Positions 17,819 through 25,983 of a DNA stretch of 64,000 nt are shown here, piece by piece. Within the stretch, counting starts at the first letter, position 1; each line of letters begins with the position of its first letter. Source of the stretch: an uncultured Porphyromonadaceae bacterium (lineage in GTDB: Bacteria; Bacteroidota; Bacteroidia; Bacteroidales; Muribaculaceae); the NCBI GenBank assembly GCA_946414395.1, contig CAMKOE010000006.1, positions 35,555-99,554 on the forward strand. The letters run 5' to 3'. Position numbers and translations under genes: made by a program. A model generated the notes under the pieces. That model did no database searches, was not told the origin of the DNA, and saw only the letters and a list, made by a program, of their open reading frames with translations.

Positions 17819-19531
17819 ATGATGAAAAAAACTACTAAGGTATTGTTGGCTTTACTGCCATTACTCTTTGGTTGTGTAGCGTTGCACACCCATGCCGATG
17901 AGGTGAAAACCAGGACCTTGTCGTTTAGGTCTGTTTCCTCTTCTGTTCCTGATGGGTATTACAAGGTTGGTAATACCATGATCTATGCTGGCATTAAGTA
18001 TCACCAGTTCTTCTCAGATTACAGCAGTTACGCTATTGACTTGTATGGCCAGTTCGGTGATCAGTACCTGGGCTCAACCTACAACGACTATGGTTACAAG
18101 GCCGCATTCCAGGTTGACGGCTATGATGCTGTGGCATTGAATTGCAATAGCGGAACCGAAAGCCACGGTGTGGTTGCAACTGCATCCTACATGCCCTATG
18201 GTGAGTTCGTCCGCATCTGCTACTCTTTAACCAATGGCAATGACGTGCCTGTGACGGTATCTGTCGGTGCCTATGCCGATGTGATGATCGGTGACGTGGA
18301 CCGTGCCCCCATCGAGAAGCGCCTTGACCATGCGGGCGATGTATATGGCTTGACCATGAAGCGCTCCACTACGGTCGGTGATGCCGCCTTCGGCGTTATC
18401 TTTGGCGCAAACTTGATTGGCGTGACCAAGGCCGATGATTATTGGTTCGGATATTACAGGCAGAACTATTCCTACTCGGAAATGGTGGGTAACTATACTG
18501 CTGGCAGTAACTGGATGGAGGAGAATGGTTCCTATGACAGCGGTATGGGCTGGTGCTGGAAGAACCGCGAGATTCAGCCTGGTGAGACGATGGAGTTTGC
18601 CTACTTGATTGGTGTGGGTGACCTGAACTTCAGTTACGCCGAGTTTGAAGTGGTTCCCACCAACCTGGAAGTGTGGAACGAACTCGATGAGGTCCACAAC
18701 TTCAACGTGAATGGTGTGTATGTGAGCCCGCTGGGTCACAGTGGCGTCATGTATTATCAGGTGGACGACAGCGACGAGTGGGTTGAGATTAACGGTACCG
18801 TCCTCTCGGGCAGCAACTTCTCGTTGCCTATCAGTGTCTTGTTCCATGAGGGTGTCGCTACCCACGAGTTGCGCTTCCGCATCATCGATGAGGTGGGCAA
18901 TGAGACCTACCTGGGTTCTGTGTCCTGGACCGATGTCGCTTCCCATCCCGTGAGTGGCGCGTTTGAGCCTCGGGTATATAATGGCCAGGAGCAGACCTAT
19001 AGCGATCTGACCTATGAGATGGATGACAGCCACTGGGTAACCTATTACCGTGATAACATCTATCCCGGCACTGGCTACTTTGTGACCGAAGGTCTTTATC
19101 CTTACTCGATAGGCCGTGTTGACTATCCCTTCACTATCGACAAGGCCGCTTGTGTCTATGAGGTCATCCTGCCCGACGCACAGATTACCTATGACGCTCA
19201 AGGCCATGGCGCAACAGTTATCGTTCCCGAGGGCTCGGGCGAAGTGACTGTCACCTATGTCAACATCTCAACTGGCGCCACCACGACTACCGCACCGGTT
19301 CAACCGGGACTGTATGAGGTGTATGTTGAGATTGGCGAGGGTGAGTACTATTATGGTATTGACAGGACGCTCGCTGGTGAATTTGAGATCGTTAATGACC
19401 CGACCGCAGTTGAGGAAATCACCATCGTCAACAACGATGATGCCGTGATCTATAACATGCAGGGTGCACGCGTGAAGACTCTCCAGCAGGGCCTCTACAT
19501 CATCAATGGCAAGAAGGTGCTTGTCAAGTGA
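17819..19531 (+). CDS. Secreted protein of unknown function with T9SS-like C-terminal sorting tail
   Basis: N-terminal signal peptide; C-terminal AVIYNMQGARVKTLQQGLYIINGKKVLVK. Confidence 0.7.
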   Translation: MMKKTTKVLLALLPLLFGCVALHTHADEVKTRTLSFRSVSSSVPDGYYKVGNTMIYAGIKYHQFFSDYSSYAIDLYGQFGDQYLGSTYNDYGYKAAFQVDGYDAVALNCNSGTESHGVVATASYMPYGEFVRICYSLTNGNDVPVTVSVGAYADVMIGDVDRAPIEKRLDHAGDVYGLTMKRSTTVGDAAFGVIFGANLIGVTKADDYWFGYYRQNYSYSEMVGNYTAGSNWMEENGSYDSGMGWCWKNREIQPGETMEFAYLIGVGDLNFSYAEFEVVPTNLEVWNELDEVHNFNVNGVYVSPLGHSGVMYYQVDDSDEWVEINGTVLSGSNFSLPISVLFHEGVATHELRFRIIDEVGNETYLGSVSWTDVASHPVSGAFEPRVYNGQEQTYSDLTYEMDDSHWVTYYRDNIYPGTGYFVTEGLYPYSIGRVDYPFTIDKAACVYEVILPDAQITYDAQGHGATVIVPEGSGEVTVTYVNISTGATTTTAPVQPGLYEVYVEIGEGEYYYGIDRTLAGEFEIVNDPTAVEEITIVNNDDAVIYNMQGARVKTLQQGLYIINGKKVLVK

Positions 19532-19580
19532 TCCATGATGTGAACCGATAGCGGTTCCTCTCGATTTAAGAAGCACAAAA

Positions 19581-19621
19581 AATGAGCGGTGACGTCCGTG
19601 TGTGGGACGCCGCCGCTCATT
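19581..19621. terminator. Bidirectional terminator between convergent genes
   Basis: AATGAGCGG/CCGCTCATT hairpin with extra internal pairing. Confidence 0.65.
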
Positions 19622-19644
19622 GTAATAACTGTTGCACTTGAAGT

Positions 19645-21507
19645 TTAGAACTCGAGCACGAGGGTACCTCGGGCGGGTAGGGTGATCGTGCCGTTGGCGA
19701 GGCCGATGCTCTTGCCGGTGGGCACGTCGCGGGCCACAGTGGCATGGCCAAATACCTCGCTGTAGCGATCCAGGTTCATCTGCTTGGGCTGGCTGGTGCC
19801 GTTGATGATGGTCACGGCATGGCGGTTGCCGAGCGTGCGGGCAACGACATAGATGCCATCCTTGGGGATGAACTGGGTCATCTTGCCCTTGATGATGACG
19901 TCATTGCCCTGGCGCCAGTGCAGCAAGGCGCTCAGCCAGTTGAACATGTCGTTCTGGGCGGGAGTGCGGCCCTGGACGGTGAAGGCATTGCTTGTGTCAC
20001 CGGGGAAGCCTCCGGGGAAGTCCTTGCGCACGTTGCCGTCGGTGATGCGCTTTGTGCCGTTCATCAGCACCTCGGTGCCGTAGTACAGTTGCGGGATGCG
20101 CTTGATGGTCAACAGCAGGGCCAGGGCCTGTTTCAAGGCATCAACGTCCTGCCCGTCGTGCAGATAGCGGTCGGTGTCGTGATTCTCAATAAATGCCATC
20201 ACGTTCTCGGGCTTGGGGTAGAGGTAGTCCAGGCAAAGGCTGTTATACACGCGGTTATAACCGCGCCACCAGCCGTCGGTCTCCTCGTGGCGGGCGCTGT
20301 CCATCTTCTCATAGAAGGAGAAGTCCATCACCGTCTTGAGGTAACTCTCGGGCTTGCCCATCTTGTTGCCCTTTTGCCATGCAGCGGTATATGCGGGATT
20401 CTCGACCCATGTCTCACCCACGGTGTTGAAGTTGGGATACTCGACATCGAGGCGCTTCATCCAGCGTGCCATCGCGTCGGCATAGGCATACGGGTAGGTA
20501 TCCATGCGGATGCCGTCGATGCCCACGGTCTCAATCCACCAGATGCTGTTCTGGATCAGGTAGTTCATCACATGCACGTTGTGGTGGTTCAGGTCGGGCA
20601 TCGAGGGGACAAACCAGCCCTCGACGGTCTCCTTGAGGTCAACCTCGCTGGCATAGGGGTCCATGACGGGTGTCAATTTGTAACTCGTCTGCAGGTAATT
20701 GTTCTTGTAGTCGGGCTGATTGAACCAGTCGTGGCTGGGCATGTCCTTGAGCCAGGGGTGGTAGTCGCCGCAGTGGTTAAAGATCATGTCCATCACCACC
20801 TTGAGGCCACGGCTGTGGGCCTCGTCGATGAGGCGGCGGTACTCCTCGTTGGTGCCAAAGCGCGGGTCCACCTTGTAATAGTTGGTCGTGGCATAGCCAT
20901 GATAGGTCGAGTGCTTGTGGCCGTCGGGAGAATTGTTCTCCAGCACGGGAGTGAACCACAGGGCGGTCACACCCAGTTGGGTGAAGTAGTCCAGATGCTG
21001 GCGGATGCCCTCGATGTCGCCGCCATGGCGCAGGCTAGGCTCCGAACGGTCATTCTTGTAGGCCTCCATGCCGGCAATCTGGTTGTTGGCGGGATTGCCG
21101 TCGGCAAAGCGGTCGGGCATGAGCATGTAGAGCACATCGGCGTTGGTAAATCCCATGCGCTTGTCGCCGCTCATCTCGCGGGCCAGCAGTTGGTACTGCA
21201 CTTTTTTCTTGCTGCGTCCCTGCTTGAAGGTGATGTCCATCGTGCCGGGCTGTGCGCCACGGGTATTCAGGTAGATGAGCAGGTAATTGGGCGAATCCAG
21301 ACGCACTAGGCTATCGACAGTCACTCCCGCATAGTCGATGGCCACCTCGGCATCGCGGATGCCCTGCCCATAGACCATGAGTTGCACACTGGGGTCCTTC
21401 ATTCCCACATACCAGTTTGTAGGCTCGATACGGTCCACAATCACTTTGGCGGCCAGGGGTGAAATGACTCCCATTGCTGCCACAAGAATCAATAATATCT
21501 TTTTCAT
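19645..21507 (-). CDS. susA: GH13 neopullulanase/cyclomaltodextrinase-like (SusA-like)
   Basis: Signal peptide, N-terminal beta domain, DVLYMLMPDRFADGNPANN, KVVMDMIFNHCGDYH, GIRMDTYPYA, GETWVENPAY, FIENHDTDR. Confidence 0.9.
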   Translation of the reverse strand: MKKILLILVAAMGVISPLAAKVIVDRIEPTNWYVGMKDPSVQLMVYGQGIRDAEVAIDYAGVTVDSLVRLDSPNYLLIYLNTRGAQPGTMDITFKQGRSKKKVQYQLLAREMSGDKRMGFTNADVLYMLMPDRFADGNPANNQIAGMEAYKNDRSEPSLRHGGDIEGIRQHLDYFTQLGVTALWFTPVLENNSPDGHKHSTYHGYATTNYYKVDPRFGTNEEYRRLIDEAHSRGLKVVMDMIFNHCGDYHPWLKDMPSHDWFNQPDYKNNYLQTSYKLTPVMDPYASEVDLKETVEGWFVPSMPDLNHHNVHVMNYLIQNSIWWIETVGIDGIRMDTYPYAYADAMARWMKRLDVEYPNFNTVGETWVENPAYTAAWQKGNKMGKPESYLKTVMDFSFYEKMDSARHEETDGWWRGYNRVYNSLCLDYLYPKPENVMAFIENHDTDRYLHDGQDVDALKQALALLLTIKRIPQLYYGTEVLMNGTKRITDGNVRKDFPGGFPGDTSNAFTVQGRTPAQNDMFNWLSALLHWRQGNDVIIKGKMTQFIPKDGIYVVARTLGNRHAVTIINGTSQPKQMNLDRYSEVFGHATVARDVPTGKSIGLANGTITLPARGTLVLEF

Positions 21508-21554
21508 TTTTTGGTTATGCGATTATTTGTTAAAACATTACATGAATTGCGCTG

Positions 21555-22868
21555 TTACAGCAGCGGCGGCAGTTGGAACAGGCGGGTGCCGTTGGAGCCC
21601 TTGATGAGGATGTAGTGGCCCTCGGGGCGACATTCGGCGATGGCTGCTTTCACTTGTTCCACATCGTCAAACTTGCGGTAGGGGCAGTCGATGTCTTTGA
21701 ACTCCTCACCCACGAGCCAAACCTGGTCAAACGGGCAACCCTTCAGTTTCTCAACCATGCGCTCGTGTTCCTCGCGGCTGCTGGCGCCCAGTTCGCGCAT
21801 CTCGCCCAGGATGGCCATCTTGGGCGAAACCTCCATCAGGCTGAAGTTGTCCAGAGCGGCAGCCATCGAGGTGGGGTTGGCGTTATAGGCATCCACGATG
21901 AGGTGGTTGTGGGGAGTCTCGGTGAGTTGGGAACGGTTGTTGGACGGCATGTAGTTCTCTATCGCATGGCAAATCTGCTCGGGAGTGATCTCGAAGTGCA
22001 GGCCCACGGTCACCGCTGCCAGCACGTTGTCCAGGTTGTAACTGCCGATGAGGTGAGTCGTTACCTCGTGCCACTCGCCACTCTCTTTGCGCCACTTCAA
22101 GCGCAGGAACGGGTCACAGGCGATGAGCCGGCCATAGACGCTGGCACCTTGCTTGTTCTCGTCACAGGTGTAGCGCTCGGTCTTTACTCCTTGTGGAAGG
22201 ATGCCCATCAGGAGGTCATTGTCGGCGTTGACAAAGATGACGCTGTCGTCGCGTGTGGCCAGGTTATCATACAATTCCCCCTTGGTGTGGATGACGCCCT
22301 CCAGCGAGCCGAAGCCCTGCAGGTGGGCCTTGCCCACGTTGGTGATCAAGCCGCAGGTGGGCTCGGCGGTCTCGGCCAGCGTCTTGATGTCGCCAGGATG
22401 GCTGGCGCCCATCTCGATGACGGCGATCTCGTGCATGACGTTGAGTCGGAAGAGCGTCTTGGGCACGCCCACGTCATTGTTGAAGTTGCCCTCGGTCGCC
22501 ATCTCGTCATAGCGTTCGGCCAGGACGGCTCGCACGAGTTCCTTGGTCGTCGTCTTGCCGTTAGTGCCCGTGATGCCGATGACCGGGATGTCGAAGCGGC
22601 GGCGGTGCTCACGCGCCATGTCCTTGAAGGCCTGCAGCGTGTCGGGAACCAGGACCATCTGCTTGTCGCCCTGATAACTGTTGTAAACCTGCTCGTCGCT
22701 CACGATGGCGACGGCGCAGCCCTTGTCCAGCGCCTGGGCGGCAAACTGGTTGCCGTCAAACGATTCACCCTTCAGGGCAATGAAGATGCTGCCCTCGGGG
22801 CACTCGCGGCTGTCGGTGGTGATGACAGGATGCTGCTGATAGATTGCGTAAAGTTCTTTACTATCCAT
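21555..22868 (-). CDS. murF: UDP-N-acetylmuramoyl-tripeptide--D-alanyl-D-alanine ligase
   Basis: DSRECPEGSIFIALKGESFDGNQFA, VIGITGTNGKTTTKEL, EGNFNNDVGVPKTLFRL. Confidence 0.95.
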   Translation of the reverse strand: MDSKELYAIYQQHPVITTDSRECPEGSIFIALKGESFDGNQFAAQALDKGCAVAIVSDEQVYNSYQGDKQMVLVPDTLQAFKDMAREHRRRFDIPVIGITGTNGKTTTKELVRAVLAERYDEMATEGNFNNDVGVPKTLFRLNVMHEIAVIEMGASHPGDIKTLAETAEPTCGLITNVGKAHLQGFGSLEGVIHTKGELYDNLATRDDSVIFVNADNDLLMGILPQGVKTERYTCDENKQGASVYGRLIACDPFLRLKWRKESGEWHEVTTHLIGSYNLDNVLAAVTVGLHFEITPEQICHAIENYMPSNNRSQLTETPHNHLIVDAYNANPTSMAAALDNFSLMEVSPKMAILGEMRELGASSREEHERMVEKLKGCPFDQVWLVGEEFKDIDCPYRKFDDVEQVKAAIAECRPEGHYILIKGSNGTRLFQLPPLL

Positions 22869-22966
22869 ATTATTCACGTTTATTTGCCACAAAAGTACAA
22901 AAATAATCGGCTTTTTTTGTACTTTTGCAGCCGAATTTTAATGTGCGCTCAATAAAGCAAAAGATA

Positions 22967-23971
22967 ATGGATAATACAACCAAGAGAACTATAGCCATCG
23001 TGTGTGGTGGCGACTCGTCAGAGTATGAGGTTTCACTGCGTTCGGCCGAGGGCCTGTATTCAGCCTTTGACCACAACCGCTATAACGTATATATCGTCAT
23101 GATCAGGAAGAATGACTGGCATGTGAACATGCCCGACGGCAGTACTCCCGTGATTGACAAGAATGACTTCTCGTTTGTCATTGATGGCAAGAAGATCCGA
23201 TTTGATTACGCCTATATCACCATCCATGGCACTCCCGGTGAGAATGGCGTGCTGCAAGGCTACTTTGACATGATAGACCTGCCTTACTCGACGTGCAACG
23301 TGCTTGTCGAGGCATTGACCTTCCACAAGTTCGCCCTGAATAACTACTTGAAGGCCTTCGGTTGCTCGGTGGCCGACAGCATCCAGGTGCGACGCGGTGT
23401 GCCTCACGGCTGGACAGCCGAGAAGGTCAAGGACTACCTGGGTATGCCCTGCTTTGTCAAGCCCACCGCCGACGGGTCGAGTTTCGGTGTTACCAAGGTG
23501 AAAAGTTGTGACCAGTTGGACGATGCCATGGAGTTCGCCTTCAAGCAGTGTGACAATGTGATGATCGAACGCTTCCTCGATGGTACCGAGGTTACCGTGG
23601 GCTGTTACAAGACCAAGGAGAAATCGGTCGTATTTCCCGTCACCGAGGTCGTGACCGACAACGAGTTCTTCGACTACGATGCCAAGTACAACGGCCAGGT
23701 CGATGAAATCACGCCTGCCCGCATCAGTGACGAGTTGACTGCCGCCCTGCAGGCCGAAACGTCCCGCATCTATGACATCCTGCACTGCAACGGCATCATC
23801 CGCATCGATTACATCATCACCAAGAACGACGACGGCACTGACCACATCAACCTGCTCGAGATCAACACCACGCCTGGCATGACCGCCACCAGTTTCATTC
23901 CCCAGCAAGTGCGTGCCGCCGGCCTCAATCTCACCGACGTCCTCACCGACATCATCGAGAACCAATTCTAG
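22967..23971 (+). CDS. ddl: D-alanine--D-alanine ligase
   Basis: CGGDSSEYEVSLRSAEGLY, PCFVKPTADGSSFGVTKV, LLEINTTPGMTATSFIPQQ. Confidence 0.95.
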   Translation: MDNTTKRTIAIVCGGDSSEYEVSLRSAEGLYSAFDHNRYNVYIVMIRKNDWHVNMPDGSTPVIDKNDFSFVIDGKKIRFDYAYITIHGTPGENGVLQGYFDMIDLPYSTCNVLVEALTFHKFALNNYLKAFGCSVADSIQVRRGVPHGWTAEKVKDYLGMPCFVKPTADGSSFGVTKVKSCDQLDDAMEFAFKQCDNVMIERFLDGTEVTVGCYKTKEKSVVFPVTEVVTDNEFFDYDAKYNGQVDEITPARISDELTAALQAETSRIYDILHCNGIIRIDYIITKNDDGTDHINLLEINTTPGMTATSFIPQQVRAAGLNLTDVLTDIIENQF

Positions 23972-24012
23972 CACCAGCGGAAATAACGGATAATACGGTA
24001 TAAAACAAAACA

Positions 24013-24038
24013 GAGGCAGCGGGATTGTCCGTTGCCTC
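24013..24038. terminator. Hairpin between convergent ddl and pulA
   Basis: GAGGCAGCGG/CCGTTGCCTC with one G-U pair. Confidence 0.55.
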
Positions 24039-24060
24039 CGTTATATCCGGTTATATCCGT

Positions 24061-25983
24061 CTAGTTGTGAATGATGAGGGCACTCTGGGCAGGGATGGTG
24101 ACCTTGCCGTCACGGGTGGTGACGGTGGTGAGGCCTTGCTGGTCGCACTTGATGTTGCGGCACACGACGGTATAGGTGCCGGCGGGGACGGTAATGGTGC
24201 GGGCACGCTTGTGGGCATTGAAGGCCACGTAGATGTCTCCCCACGTCTCGCCAGGCACGTTGCGGCCGTTGATGTGGTAGGCCACGAGGCAATTCTCGGT
24301 AGGCAGGAAATCCAGGTTGCGGCGCACCATCTCGGCACTTCCCATGTGGAAGGCGGGGTGGGCCTTGCGCATGGCAATCAGGCCCTTGTAGTAATCCATC
24401 ACCTGGGGGTAACACTCCAGGTTGCCCCAGTCGAGGTGGTTGATGCTGTCGGGGCTCTCAAAACTGTTGTGCACACCCTTTTTGTCGCGCAGCATCTCCT
24501 CGCCGCTGAGCATGAACGGCACGCCCTGTGAGGTCATCACCACGGTCTGGGCCAGCAGGTCTAGGCGGATGAGTTCATCTGTCGTGATGCCCTTGACGCT
24601 GGCCTTGAGGCGGTCCACCAGGCACATGTCGTCATGGCAACTGACGTAGGCAATCATCTGAGTGGGTTCGGTGGCATAGGGTGCCTTGCTGTAGTTCACC
24701 TTGCCATAGTCCACGCCGGGATGCTGGATGGCTCCCACGATGCCAAACTTGATGCTCTCCTCGTTGCCCTTCATGCCGCCCAGGAAGGCCGCCTTGCTGT
24801 TGCTGTCCCAAGGGCCGCGCAGGGCGTCGCGCATCTCGTCGCTGAAGGCGGCGATACCCGGCATCTTGCTGATGTTGGCCTTCATGGCCAGTTCGCCCGA
24901 GTAGGCGCAACTGCCGGCACTCCAGCCCTCGCCGTAGATGAAGATGTCGTCGGGCAGGGCCTGGCGGATGGCATTCATCGTCTCGATATCGTGGACACCC
25001 ATCAGGTCGAAGCGGAAGCCGTCGATGTGGTATTCGCTGACCCAGTATTTCACACTCTCGATCATGAAATTGCGCATGCCCTCGCGCTCACTGGCCGTCT
25101 CGTTACCGCAACCGCTGCCATTGCTGTAGGAGCCGTCGGCGTTCTTGCGGTAGAAGTAGTCGGGACGCGTGCGCTGGAAGTTGCTGCCGTCGATATTCCA
25201 GGTGTGGTTATACACCACGTCGAGAATGACCTTGATGCCGGCACGATGCAGGGCCTGTACCATCTGCTTGAACTCGCGGATGCGAGCCTCGGGACGGTAG
25301 GGGTCGGTTGAGTAGCCGCCCTCGGGCACGTTGTAGTTCACCGGGTCATAGCCCCAGTTGTATTGCGGCTCGTCGAGGCGGGTCTCATCGACCGATGCAT
25401 AGTCAAACGACGGCAGGATGTGAACCGCATTCACGCCCAGCGCCTTCAAGTGCTCGATGGCGCGCGGTTCGGTCAGCGCCAGAAACTTGCCCTTGTGCTC
25501 CATGCCGCTCGACTCGTCGATGGAGAAGTCTCGATGGTGCATCTCGTAGATGATCAAGTCCTTGGCGGCAATTTCGGGCCGCTTGTCGGTATTCCAGCCT
25601 TGCGGGTCGGTCTTGTCCAGGTCCACGATAGCACCGCGCTTGCCGTTCACGCCCACGGCCGTTGCCCAGATGCCCGGACACTCGCCGCGGAACTTGCCGT
25701 TATACTTGACGTCAAAGGTGTAGAACTTGCCCTTCAAGTCCCCCTTGACGCTGGCTTGCCACAGTGTCTTGCTGGACGGGTCGCGTTTCATGTTGATGGT
25801 CTTGACGGGCTTCCCGCCCAGGCCATCATTATAGATGCGCAATCTCACTTGCTGGGCATCGCCGTTGGTCTCTACACTGAAAGCGCTCGCGCTGGGGCCA
25901 TAGTTGACCCCGGTGCGAGCGTTGATGGATTGTGGTACGAGTAATGCCATGATTATCGCTACCAGTTGAATCATTTTTTTCAT
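24061..25983 (-). CDS. pulA: Type I pullulanase (GH13)
   Basis: YNWGYDPVNYNVPEGGYSTDP, VILDVVYNHTW, GFRFDLMGVHD, YGEGWSAGS, YVSCHDD. Confidence 0.93.
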   Translation of the reverse strand: MKKMIQLVAIIMALLVPQSINARTGVNYGPSASAFSVETNGDAQQVRLRIYNDGLGGKPVKTINMKRDPSSKTLWQASVKGDLKGKFYTFDVKYNGKFRGECPGIWATAVGVNGKRGAIVDLDKTDPQGWNTDKRPEIAAKDLIIYEMHHRDFSIDESSGMEHKGKFLALTEPRAIEHLKALGVNAVHILPSFDYASVDETRLDEPQYNWGYDPVNYNVPEGGYSTDPYRPEARIREFKQMVQALHRAGIKVILDVVYNHTWNIDGSNFQRTRPDYFYRKNADGSYSNGSGCGNETASEREGMRNFMIESVKYWVSEYHIDGFRFDLMGVHDIETMNAIRQALPDDIFIYGEGWSAGSCAYSGELAMKANISKMPGIAAFSDEMRDALRGPWDSNSKAAFLGGMKGNEESIKFGIVGAIQHPGVDYGKVNYSKAPYATEPTQMIAYVSCHDDMCLVDRLKASVKGITTDELIRLDLLAQTVVMTSQGVPFMLSGEEMLRDKKGVHNSFESPDSINHLDWGNLECYPQVMDYYKGLIAMRKAHPAFHMGSAEMVRRNLDFLPTENCLVAYHINGRNVPGETWGDIYVAFNAHKRARTITVPAGTYTVVCRNIKCDQQGLTTVTTRDGKVTIPAQSALIIHN

